DNA of 5,216 nucleotides from an uncultured Oscillibacter sp. (GTDB taxonomy: Bacteria; Bacillota; Clostridia; Oscillospirales; Oscillospiraceae), in the NCBI GenBank assembly GCA_910587875.1, contig CAJUOD010000170.1, forward strand, positions 1-5,216, read 5' to 3'. Positions 1-5,216 of this stretch are shown one piece after another. Positions within the stretch are counted from its first letter, which is position 1, and the number at the start of each line of letters is the position of its first letter. The notes under the pieces are model-generated. The model worked only from the letters and a program-made list of their open reading frames with translations. It was not told the DNA's origin and ran no database searches. Both the position numbers and the translations under genes were made by a program.

Positions 1-125
1 TCGAGCTCATTGACCACCCCCAGAACGGCGTCTGCCTCTTCAAGTGCGGCAACGAGCGGTATCTTCTGGAGGTCCACGCCCCGGACCATATCCGGGCGCT
101 GTTCGGAGAGGCGGGCGGGCGGTAG
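1..125 (+). CDS. C-terminal end of an unidentified protein (partial, possibly a conjugation ATPase)
   Basis: An open frame enters from the left edge, with its first complete codon at base 3, and ends at TAG 123-125 after 40 residues. The tail contains a short hydrophobic and charged stretch (VCLFKCGNERYLLEVHAPDH) and finishes LFGEAGGR. Codon use looks like real coding sequence. Its stop overlaps the GTG start of the next gene (TAGTG), which is typical of translationally coupled operon members and supports this frame. The gene cannot be identified from 40 residues. The beta-strand-like stretch followed by a Gly-rich end faintly recalls the C-termini of VirB4/TraE-type conjugation ATPases on Firmicutes elements, but this is only a weak impression. 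Confidence 0.6.
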   Translation, partial: ELIDHPQNGVCLFKCGNERYLLEVHAPDHIRALFGEAGGR

Positions 126-577
126 TGGCAAAGACGATCTGCTACAAAATCGACGGAGAGCTTTTTCGTGATATTCATGTCCGCGCCGCCCAAAAGGGCG
201 TTTCGACCCAGCAGTATATGAACACGCTGATCGAGCGGGACCTGTTCCCCGAGCGGTTTCCCCAACCGACAAAGGAGCAGGTTGTTAACCATCTCAACGC
301 GATGCTGGGAATGGTGGACCAAGCGCTTGGCAGCGTTGAGGCACATGCGGAGCTTGTGGAAAGCCTGGGCGGGGAACCGACCATGCTGCAATGCGTCAAC
401 CAGCTGAACAGGATGTACCTGTTCCCGGAGCAGTTCCCGCAGTTGACCGAGGAACAGATTCGGCAGCTTCGGGATGCTATGGAAGCAATAGACCGGACAA
501 TTGAGGATGTGAGTGACATCCTGTGGGACTGTCCGGAGCAGAATATGGGACCGCCCGGCATGACGCTGGGCGGCTGA
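125..577 (+). CDS. Ribbon-helix-helix-like small protein with an internal motif duplication
   Basis: This 150-residue protein is not recognised as a named family. Residues 3-10 (KTICYKID) look like a short beta strand. They are followed by two helices separated by a turn (about 11-24 and 27-38, VSTQQYMNTLIERDL), the usual shape of an Arc/MetJ-type ribbon-helix-helix DNA-binding domain. Two related segments follow, at residues 40-72 and 99-131, each opening with LFPE-x-FPQ-x-T-x-EQ and continuing as an amphipathic helix. The GTG start at 125 is chosen because it overlaps the preceding stop and puts the strand-helix-helix at the N-terminus. The ATG at 44 in the same frame would add 27 Arg/Gly/Pro-rich residues lying inside the upstream gene. 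The only purine-rich Shine-Dalgarno candidate, GGAGAGG near 105-111, is rather distant, so translational coupling is likely. Inferred roles are a small DNA-binding regulator, a relaxosome accessory protein or an antitoxin-like protein. None is proven. Confidence 0.75.
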   Translation: MAKTICYKIDGELFRDIHVRAAQKGVSTQQYMNTLIERDLFPERFPQPTKEQVVNHLNAMLGMVDQALGSVEAHAELVESLGGEPTMLQCVNQLNRMYLFPEQFPQLTEEQIRQLRDAMEAIDRTIEDVSDILWDCPEQNMGPPGMTLGG

Positions 578-585
578 GAAAGGAG
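578..585 (+). promoter_or_regulatory. Ribosome binding site of the PAPS-reductase-like gene
   Basis: GAAAGGAG lies immediately after the TGA of the preceding gene and 5 bases before ATG 591. It fixes the start of the PP-loop protein and shows that the two genes are closely spaced members of one transcript. Confidence 0.85.
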
Positions 586-590
586 CGTTT

Positions 591-1379
591 ATGAATGTAG
601 TGGCCTACGGCGGGGGCACAAATTCCACCGCCATGCTCATTGGGATGTACCATCGGAACATTCCCGTGGACCTCATCCTCTTTGCAGACCCCGGCGGCGA
701 ACAGCCCCACACCTACGCCTACCTCCCCATCATGAACAACTGGCTGGCCCGCCACGGGCTGCCGGAGATTCATACCGTTTTCTACCGGGATAAAGACGGG
801 AACCGGCTGACGCTGGAGCAGGAATGCCTCCGCTCCGGCTCTCTTCCCGCCATCGCCTATGGCTATAAGAAATGCTCCCTCAAGCACAAGGTCGGTCCCC
901 AGGAGAAATTCTGCAACCACTACCCGCCTTGCCGGGAGGCGTGGGCCAGGGGCGAAAAAGTGTTCAAGTACATCGGCTACGATGTGGGAGAGCCCCAGAG
1001 GAGGGAAAAGGCCAAAGAGTTTGACGAGGCCGATCAGAAGTACACGAAGGTCTACACCCTCATGGACTGGGGCTGGACCAGAGAGGACTGCATCGCCGCC
1101 ATCCAGCAGGAGGGCCTGCCGCTGCCCGGCAAATCCTCCTGCTTTTTCTGTCCCAGCATGAAGAAGAAGGAGATCCGCACCCTCTTCCACCAGCATCCGG
1201 ACCTCTACGAGCGGGCCATCGCCATCGAGGACGGCGCCAGGCCCAACCTCACCTCCGTCCAGGGCCTGGGCCGGAACTGGGCCTGGCGGGATTTCGTGGA
1301 GGCGGATAAGAACCAGACCGCCATGTGCTGGATGTTCCCGGAGGACGATCTCCCCTGCAACTGCCACGACGGCGGCTGA
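591..1379 (+). CDS. Phosphoadenosine phosphosulfate reductase-like (PP-loop) protein
   Basis: This 262-residue protein belongs to the adenine nucleotide alpha hydrolase/PAPS-reductase-like superfamily. The N-terminal beta strand runs into a PP-loop, YGGGTNSTAM (residues 6-15), matching the SGGxDS ATP-pyrophosphatase motif with Ser to Gly and Asp to Asn changes. FADPGGEQPHTY (31-42) follows, as in PAPS-reductase-like domains. Cysteines at 79, 95, 108, 114, 184, 187, 246, 256 and 258 include C184-FF-C187 in the block KSSCFFCPSMKKKEI, and could hold an iron-sulfur cluster or zinc. IGYDVGEPQR (128-137) and the DWGW segment (159-162) add family-like landmarks. Proteins of this size occur on prophages and conjugative elements. 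Genuine assimilatory sulfate reduction is unlikely, because no sulfur-assimilation genes are nearby. ATP-dependent chemistry on a nucleic acid or small molecule, as in the related DndC and tRNA-thiolation enzymes, is possible but inferred. The start is fixed by the Shine-Dalgarno sequence at 578-585. Confidence 0.9.
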   Translation: MNVVAYGGGTNSTAMLIGMYHRNIPVDLILFADPGGEQPHTYAYLPIMNNWLARHGLPEIHTVFYRDKDGNRLTLEQECLRSGSLPAIAYGYKKCSLKHKVGPQEKFCNHYPPCREAWARGEKVFKYIGYDVGEPQRREKAKEFDEADQKYTKVYTLMDWGWTREDCIAAIQQEGLPLPGKSSCFFCPSMKKKEIRTLFHQHPDLYERAIAIEDGARPNLTSVQGLGRNWAWRDFVEADKNQTAMCWMFPEDDLPCNCHDGG

Positions 1380-1530
1380 TGTTCAAAAAGGAGGGCGGTT
1401 CCGCACATATTGGTTCTGCCGGATATGCGGCCATTTTTTCGTAGGCTTTCGTGATGGATATTTCCCCACGGACCTTGTATTGTTGTTGGCAAATCAGGGA
1501 GAAGCATCCCTAAGAATGAGGAGGCTCGGC
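1380..1530 (+). other. Spacer with short ORFs but no convincing gene
   Basis: The spacer between two + strand genes holds a strong Shine-Dalgarno-like run, AAAAAGGAGGGCGG, at 1385-1398, with no normally placed ATG behind it. The TGA of the PP-loop gene overlaps an ATG (TGATG, 1377-1381) that opens a 21-codon frame ending at 1444. A 14-codon TTG-started frame (1410-1454) ends in a second TGATG overlap, where a 19-codon frame begins and runs to 1513. None resembles a known protein. The reading frame of the downstream gene is also open across the spacer, but has no start codon before TTG 1480. A 5-base-pair inverted repeat, AGGGA/TCCCT, lies at 1496-1511. No good sigma-70 promoter is apparent. 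The spacer could be a decayed gene, a leader or a regulatory region. Confidence 0.5.
1519..1524 (+). promoter_or_regulatory. Ribosome binding site that decides the start at 1531
   Basis: A perfect AGGAGG sits 6 bases before ATG 1531. The in-frame alternatives at TTG 1480 and ATG 1516 lack such a site, so 1531 is preferred as the start of the downstream gene. Confidence 0.85.
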
Positions 1531-2079
1531 ATGGAACACAAAAGACCGGACATGGCCCCGGAAACCCTGCTCGAAAAAGTCACATTGGAGGCGCTCAGCG
1601 CATTGGCCCTTGGACCTCCCGACCACATCGGCGATATCGCGCCGCTGGAGGCTGTCCTGCCCCTGATCGCCAAGGCGTGGGGACTGCTGGAGGAAACACT
1701 GGCAGAGAAAACAAAACGCCTGGAGCGTGGGAAGAAGCTGGCCGCTGAAAACAAAGGCGGAGTGCCCGGCGAGCCGCTCCTGGAGTGTTATGACGGCGTT
1801 ATGATCGCCGATCTCCTCTGGGCCTTGCTGAGGACAGCCGCCAGACTGAAGGAGGGAACCGAGCGCCAAGCCGTATACGACGCGGCGGCTCTGCTGGACG
1901 AGGGACTGAACCTCCAGAGTTTCCTCCTCCGGGGCGGCAGAAGGTCCGCCGGCATTCTCTGGGCAAAATTCCGAAGCGTTGTGCGGGAGGATGATCCCGA
2001 GGCGCGGGCAGACATTTGCGGGGAGGCGTCCATATTCGTGAGACTGCTGTACGCGCACGGCCTCGCCAAGACGGCGTAA
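1531..2079 (+). CDS. Helical protein of unknown function
   Basis: This 182-residue protein is not recognised. Residues 10-72 predict as long helices, ending in a Lys/Glu-rich amphipathic segment (LLEETLAEKTKRLERGKK). A Gly/Pro turn (76-82) follows, then further helices: MIADLLWALLRTAARL (91-106), QAVYDAAALLDEGLNLQSFLL (about 113-133) and SIFVRLLYAHGLAKT (167-181). There is no signal peptide, and no continuous hydrophobic stretch long enough for a confident membrane segment. Only two cysteines (86 and 163) are present, with no metal-binding pattern. An all-alpha soluble protein is the best structural guess. It is the last gene of the rightward group, before the hairpin at 2092-2115. It could be transcribed with the upstream genes, although the 151-base spacer allows a separate promoter. 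Clean coding character and a perfect Shine-Dalgarno support it as real; its function is unknown. Confidence 0.8.
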   Translation: MEHKRPDMAPETLLEKVTLEALSALALGPPDHIGDIAPLEAVLPLIAKAWGLLEETLAEKTKRLERGKKLAAENKGGVPGEPLLECYDGVMIADLLWALLRTAARLKEGTERQAVYDAAALLDEGLNLQSFLLRGGRRSAGILWAKFRSVVREDDPEARADICGEASIFVRLLYAHGLAKTA

Positions 2080-2091
2080 CGCACATACAAA

Positions 2092-2115
2092 GGGACCGGC
2101 CTGCGGGCCGGTCCC
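2092..2115. terminator. Hairpin terminator between convergent genes, probably bidirectional
   Basis: GGGACCGGCC and GGCCGGTCCC form a perfect 10-base-pair stem around a TGCG loop. It begins 13 bases after the stop of the + strand gene and ends 8 bases before the end of the - strand YolD-like gene. On the - strand the stem is followed by TTTGTATGT, a fair U-rich tail. On the + strand it is followed by CTTCTC, a weaker one. The convergent position suggests that it serves both transcripts. Confidence 0.85.
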
Positions 2116-2123
2116 CTTCTCAC

Positions 2124-2525
2124 TTAGTCTCCCAGCGCCTCGGTCTGGATCTCCAGGATATCGTCGACGGAGATACGCCGTCCATTCGTCAGGACTACCT
2201 CATGAGAGGAGCTGTCCATCCGCTTGACTGTGCCTGTGACCGTGGTATAGGCCCCGCCCTCTTTTCTGCCGTCGGGCTGGAAAAAGGTGATTGCCGCGTC
2301 CACACCCGGAGCCAAAAGCTGGAGTTTCGCGTCCAAGATGGACTTTTCCTCCTCGGTCAGCTCGGCCCTGCTGCCGGTCAACCGGGCGGTTTCCTTGACA
2401 GCGTCGTCATAGCCCGTTAGAGCCTGAAAAGGACTAAACTGCGCCGCCCGGTTCGCCATGGGCATCCGGGGATGCCGCTCCGAGGTGGGATGCGGCAGGT
2501 CAATGATATCGTCATACTTCCCCAC
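2124..2525 (-). CDS. YolD-like protein, partner of the Y-family polymerase
   Basis: This 133-residue protein matches the YolD-like family. From the chosen start it opens VGKYDDIIDLPHPTSERHPRM and continues with the block MANRAAQFSPFQALTGYDDA, the signature seen in clostridial members. A helical Glu-rich segment follows (RAELTEEEKSILDAKL). The C-terminal half looks like a small beta barrel (TVTGTVKRMD, EVVLTNGRRISVDDILEI). YolD-like proteins are typically encoded next to Y-family polymerases and have been proposed as a functional substitute for UmuD, but their biochemistry is poorly defined. The start is taken as GTG at 2525, because GGAGGG (2538-2533) lies 7 bases upstream. TTG 2540 in the same frame would add five residues, but it overlaps that Shine-Dalgarno sequence. 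The gene begins inside the last codons of the polymerase gene, a 14-base overlap implying coupled translation. Confidence 0.92.
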   Translation of the reverse strand: MGKYDDIIDLPHPTSERHPRMPMANRAAQFSPFQALTGYDDAVKETARLTGSRAELTEEEKSILDAKLQLLAPGVDAAITFFQPDGRKEGGAYTTVTGTVKRMDSSSHEVVLTNGRRISVDDILEIQTEALGD

Positions 2526-4044
2526 TGCGATGCCCTCCAATCGTGCGGTTCCGGTCTTTCGCCGTCGCGCCCTCCTGGAAGTTCATGCCCTTCAAGATGG
2601 CGTTTTTCCCGAAGCGCTTCTTGATGTCCAGTACCGCCTTCTGCACCTTCTTTTCCCGCTCCAGGTCGGCGGTCTCCCGTTCCTGCTGTTCCTGAACAGC
2701 AGCGTAGTTGGTGAACAGGTCCAGCTGCTCGAATGCTTTCTTCCGGGGAGCATCTTTCTCCGGTAACACCCGGTTGGCAGAGATGGTCAGCCGACGGGAC
2801 AGCAAATTCCGGTCGATGATGCGGTCGAACAGCTCCAGCGCGGCGGCGATGATCCGCTTTGTGGAGGCGGTGTACTCCTCCAGATTGGCGGTGCCGTGGG
2901 CGTGCTTGGGAATGGAGCGGCCAAAACGGTCCGCCTTGACCTCGCCCCGGTACTGCTTCCGACGTTCCGGGTCCGTCAGATTCTCAATGTCATAGCCCAC
3001 GGTCAGCGTCAGCTGGTCCGTCACCAGGCCCTTGTCCACCAGCTCCAGCGCCAGCTGGTCCGCCATTTCCCGGACCACCAAGCGGGTCTTTTCATAAGGA
3101 TACGGGCTTTGCAGGACCTGTCCTCCGCCGATGCTTTTTGTCTCCGGCTTATAGGCTTTCACGTCCGCGATGGTACAGGGCTCCCACCCCCAGGCGTGGT
3201 CGATGAGGAGCTCCGCGTTCACGCCGAACATTTTATAGAGCAGTTCCTCGTTGTAATAATCCGTAGGCTTGCCGATGGAGCAGCGGGCGATATCCCCCAT
3301 GGTGTAAAGTCCTTCGGCCTCCAGCTTCCTGGCATAGCCGGGGCCTACCCGCCAAAAGTCCGTCAGGGGCCGATGGTCCCACAGATTATGGCGGTAGCTT
3401 TTCTCCGTCAGCTGGGCGATGCGGACGCCGTTTTTGTCCGCCGGGATGCGCTTGGCCCAGATGTCCATAGCGATTTTGCACAGGTACAGGTTCGGCCCGA
3501 TGCCCGCCGTGGCGGTGATGCCCGTGGTCTCCAGTACGTCCAGGATGATCCTCATAGCGAGATCACGGGCGCTGAGGCCGTAGGTCCCGAGGTAGTTGGT
3601 CACGTCCATCAATACCTCGTCGATGGAGTAATTGATGATATCCTCCGGCGCGATATATTTGAGATACACGTCGTAGACCCTGGTACTCCACTTCATGTAA
3701 TGAGCCATCCGGGGCGGAGCCACGATGTAGTCCACCGCCAGGCTGGGGTCCGCTTTCAGCTCGGGGTCGCTGGAGGAGGAGCCGGTAAGCTGACGACCAG
3801 GCGCCTTGCGGGCACGATCAGCGTTGACCTCCTTGACCCGCTGGACCACCTCGAACAGCCGGGCCCGTCCGGAGACGCCCCAGGCTTTCAGGGAGGGCGT
3901 CACGGCAAGGCAGATCGTTTTTTCCGTCCGGCTCAGGTCCGCCACAACGAGGTTGGTGGTCAGGGGGTCCAGACCCCGTTCGATGCATTCCACTGAGGCG
4001 TAAAAACTTTTCAGGTCACAGGCGATATAAGTCCGGTTCCCCAT
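2512..4044 (-). CDS. Y-family (UmuC/DinB-type) translesion DNA polymerase
   Basis: This 510-residue error-prone polymerase would copy past damaged template bases. The palm begins with IACDLKSFYASVEC. Asp10 is the first metal ligand, and Tyr15 sits at the steric-gate position that excludes ribonucleotides. SIDEVLMD supplies Asp142 and Glu143. TATAGIGPNLYLCKIAMDIWAK (178-199) is the usual conserved palm block. A helix-hairpin-helix-like segment lies near 227-253 (FWRVGPGYARKLEAEGLYT), and the little-finger domain covers about 303-425. QLDLF at 440-444 is a canonical sliding-clamp binding motif, followed by a charged helical tail. All catalytic residues are present, so the gene looks intact. The region around 80-105 (APGRQLTGSSSSDPELKADP) is typical of the Gram-positive mobile-element group that includes UvrX. 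ATG 4044 is chosen because AAGGAGGCG lies 8 bases upstream; extending to 4200 would run through the promoter and into the divergent gene. It is the first gene of an operon with the YolD-like gene. Confidence 0.96.
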   Translation of the reverse strand: MGNRTYIACDLKSFYASVECIERGLDPLTTNLVVADLSRTEKTICLAVTPSLKAWGVSGRARLFEVVQRVKEVNADRARKAPGRQLTGSSSSDPELKADPSLAVDYIVAPPRMAHYMKWSTRVYDVYLKYIAPEDIINYSIDEVLMDVTNYLGTYGLSARDLAMRIILDVLETTGITATAGIGPNLYLCKIAMDIWAKRIPADKNGVRIAQLTEKSYRHNLWDHRPLTDFWRVGPGYARKLEAEGLYTMGDIARCSIGKPTDYYNEELLYKMFGVNAELLIDHAWGWEPCTIADVKAYKPETKSIGGGQVLQSPYPYEKTRLVVREMADQLALELVDKGLVTDQLTLTVGYDIENLTDPERRKQYRGEVKADRFGRSIPKHAHGTANLEEYTASTKRIIAAALELFDRIIDRNLLSRRLTISANRVLPEKDAPRKKAFEQLDLFTNYAAVQEQQERETADLEREKKVQKAVLDIKKRFGKNAILKGMNFQEGATAKDRNRTIGGHRSGEV

Positions 4045-4052
4045 GGTCCACG

Positions 4053-4059
4053 CCTCCTT
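4053..4059 (-). promoter_or_regulatory. Ribosome binding site of the Y-family polymerase
   Basis: Read on the - strand, AAGGAGG lies 8 bases before ATG 4044. It decides the start over longer in-frame alternatives that would cross the divergent intergenic region. Confidence 0.85.
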
Positions 4060-4060
4060 C

Positions 4061-4078
4061 AACACAAAACTTTGTTCT
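4061..4078. promoter_or_regulatory. Imperfect inverted repeat, possible operator in the polymerase leader
   Basis: AACACAAAACTTTGTTCT is an imperfect palindrome, AACA-type against TGTT-type, with a one-base offset. It lies between the candidate -10 and the polymerase ribosome binding site. Its position would suit a repressor site or a small leader structure. It only partly resembles the Gram-positive LexA box. The symmetry is weak. Confidence 0.25.
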
Positions 4079-4084
4079 AGTCCT

Positions 4085-4114
4085 ATCATAGCATATCCAG
4101 TCCGGCTGAGACAA
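4085..4114 (-). promoter_or_regulatory. Candidate extended -10 promoter for the polymerase-YolD operon
   Basis: On the - strand, TTGTCT (4114-4109) is followed after 18 bases by TATGAT (4090-4085). A TG one base upstream of the hexamer makes an extended -10 element. The -10 matches five of six consensus bases and the -35 four of six. It lies about 40 bases upstream of the polymerase start, with a purine-rich Shine-Dalgarno between them. This is the best sigma-70-like signal in the divergent region. Confidence 0.6.
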
Positions 4115-4128
4115 GCCAAAAATCTATC

Positions 4129-4135
4129 AAAGGAG
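4129..4135 (+). promoter_or_regulatory. Probable ribosome binding site of the divergent gene
   Basis: AAAGGAG lies 12 bases before ATG 4148, slightly farther than usual. A second purine run, AGGAAA, directly abuts the ATG. No better start codon lies in the frame at a standard distance. No clear + strand promoter is visible in the 103-base gap. Confidence 0.55.
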
Positions 4136-4147
4136 ACTCGCAGGAAA

Positions 4148-5216
4148 ATGAATGTCATTGAATTTGACCGCTGGAAGCCCTCTGCGGACGATCCCCGCAA
4201 GCTGGAATACGACGGCCAGCGACCGGCGGCTGAGGTTTTCGAGGAACTGAAGCACCGCCTGAAAGGCCAGGGTTATCTGCCCGACGAATATTTCCTTCTG
4301 GACGACTTCTGGGGGAATGGCCGGGAGATTCCCAAGGATGCCGGTATCTTCTGCACCACAGACTATGGCGGCAGCGAGGGCGTGTACCTGGACGCATACC
4401 TCAAATGGTACGATAAGGGTCAGGAAAAGGGCGTTACGCAAAAATTCTTTACCGGCAAGACCCTCGGTGAAAACGGGAACGACCTGGACCGGATGTTCCT
4501 TATCTCCTCCGCCATCACCAAGGCGTTCCACGGCGATCACGCTGCCCACGCCCGGTACATGAAGATCGGCGGTGTAGAGGACGACACCGGCGGCAGGGTG
4601 GTGCATCTGAGCCAGCAGGAGGAGAAGGTGATCATCGAGGCGCTGGTGGAGCAGCGTGAGCGGCAGGAGCAGGCCATGGGCCAGACCGAGCAGCTCCTGC
4701 GGCGCATGACCGGGAGCATCACGGAGTATGTCAACGCGGTGGGGATGCGCCCCCTGCGGATGACTGACTATGACAAGGCGGTGCTGGCAATCCAGGATGG
4801 AGAACTGGAAGCCTTCAAGAAGTATGCCGCCAAGGTCCCGTACCAGCAGGAGGAAACCCTGCTGGCGGAGGCGGCCGGCCGTCCGGGAGCCGTGGGCCGG
4901 AAGATGACGGAGCTGTTGGTGCGGGACAGACGCAATATCGACTACGCGGCGTACTGTAACGCCTGCAAGAGAGCTATCGACATCAACGATCCGGAGAAGG
5001 TCCTGTTCATGACAGAGCAGGCGCAGATCTGCGTAGAACAGCTGGAGCCGTCTTTCCACGGAGAGATGGCCTCCTACGCCTGCTTGGACCACCGCTTCAT
5101 TGCCAAGGAGATCATCAAGCGATGCGGAGCGGAGCAGATCGCCGCCGCGCCGTCCCGTCTCTTGGAGCAGTTCGCCGCAGACAAAGACTATCGCACGTTA
5201 TCCGCGCTGGTGGAGA
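4148..5216 (+). CDS. Large uncharacterised protein, 3' end outside the window (partial)
   Basis: The frame is open from ATG 4148 to the window edge, giving 356 residues with no stop. It starts MNVIEFDRWKPSADD. The N-terminal part (about 28-130) is mixed and rich in acidic and aromatic residues, including YFLLDDFWGNGREIPKDAG (48-66) and LDAYLKWYDKG (81-91). Residues 154-188 form a highly charged Glu/Gln/Arg helix likely to be a coiled coil. From about 203 onward the protein is a succession of short helices (YDKAVLAIQDGELEAFKKYA, then ACLDHRFIAKEIIKRCGAEQ), with a spacing that loosely recalls helical-repeat proteins. No signal peptide, transmembrane segment, nucleotide-binding loop or catalytic motif is evident. 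The gene is divergent from the polymerase operon and may share control elements with it. The family is not recognised; a role in mobile-element maintenance is only inferred from context. Confidence 0.85.
   Translation, partial: MNVIEFDRWKPSADDPRKLEYDGQRPAAEVFEELKHRLKGQGYLPDEYFLLDDFWGNGREIPKDAGIFCTTDYGGSEGVYLDAYLKWYDKGQEKGVTQKFFTGKTLGENGNDLDRMFLISSAITKAFHGDHAAHARYMKIGGVEDDTGGRVVHLSQQEEKVIIEALVEQRERQEQAMGQTEQLLRRMTGSITEYVNAVGMRPLRMTDYDKAVLAIQDGELEAFKKYAAKVPYQQEETLLAEAAGRPGAVGRKMTELLVRDRRNIDYAAYCNACKRAIDINDPEKVLFMTEQAQICVEQLEPSFHGEMASYACLDHRFIAKEIIKRCGAEQIAAAPSRLLEQFAADKDYRTLSALVE

Noticed and set aside
44..124. Upstream ATG extension of the RHH-like gene
   Set aside because: The extra 27 residues are low-complexity Arg/Gly/Pro and lie in a second frame over the end of the preceding gene. 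GTG 125 gives the stop/start overlap and a sensible N-terminus.
477..1367. Long - strand open frame (296 codons) opposite the PP-loop gene
   Set aside because: It lies antisense to a gene with clear family motifs. Its Leu/Gly/Val-rich translation has no recognisable domain and is typical of the shadow frame of GC-rich coding DNA.
1480..1530. Longer version of the 1531 gene starting at TTG 1480 or ATG 1516
   Set aside because: Neither start has a good ribosome binding site, whereas ATG 1531 has AGGAGG at ideal spacing. ATG 1516 would place its start on top of that site.
1381..1530. Possible zinc-ribbon gene in the downstream frame (FCRICGHFF)
   Set aside because: Only a single C-x-x-C pair is present, and there is no start codon in that frame before 1480.
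2896..3996. Long + strand open frame (366 codons) opposite the polymerase
   Set aside because: It is antisense to the catalytic core of the Y-family polymerase. Its composition is His/Val/Arg/Gly-rich and it has no convincing ribosome binding site.
4066..4077. Possible LexA (SOS) box upstream of the polymerase
   Set aside because: On the - strand it reads GAACAAAGTTTT. The first half-site is perfect, but the second fails at two of the four key GTTC positions, so it is not called.
4127..5092. Long - strand open frame (321 codons) opposite the partial unknown gene
   Set aside because: The + strand frame has a plausible start, continuous coding to the window edge and ordinary composition. The antisense product is Leu/His/Val-rich shadow sequence.

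Overview
The window looks like accessory DNA, probably an integrated mobile element, in a fairly GC-rich gut Firmicute, most likely a clostridial/Oscillospiraceae-type bacterium. This taxonomic call is inference. It rests on strong AGGAGG-type ribosome binding sites, use of GTG starts, tight gene overlaps, and a Y-family DNA polymerase followed by a YolD-like protein whose sequences resemble those on clostridial conjugative elements and prophages. No tRNA, rRNA, CRISPR array, insertion sequence or transposase is visible. No integrase or relaxase is in view, so the mobile-element assignment remains unproven.

Layout. Bases 1-2079 hold a rightward (+) group. It starts with the last 40 codons of an unidentified protein (stop at 123-125). 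Its stop overlaps the GTG start of a 150-residue protein (125-577) with a ribbon-helix-helix-like N-terminus and a duplicated LFPE-x-FPQ motif. Next comes a 262-residue PAPS-reductase-like (PP-loop/adenine nucleotide alpha hydrolase) protein with a cysteine set (591-1379). After about 150 bases with no convincing gene there is a 182-residue, mainly helical protein of unknown function (1531-2079). A strong GC-rich hairpin at 2092-2115 separates this group from the leftward (-) group.

The leftward group is a two-gene operon: a 510-residue Y-family translesion polymerase (4044 to 2512) and a YolD-like protein (2525 to 2124) whose start lies inside the end of the polymerase gene. A plausible extended -10 promoter for this operon lies in the 103-base divergent intergenic region (4045-4147). 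From 4148 to the window end, a rightward gene encodes a large unidentified protein, of which 356 residues are visible.

How the genes may work together. The polymerase and YolD pair is a recognised mobile-element DNA-damage tolerance module. The + group may be a transfer or DNA-processing cassette, in which the RHH-like protein and the PP-loop protein are translated together. There is no direct evidence that the three blocks act in one pathway. The least explained parts are the PP-loop enzyme and its RHH-like neighbour, the two unknown proteins (1531-2079 and 4148-end), and the small-ORF-rich spacer at 1380-1530.
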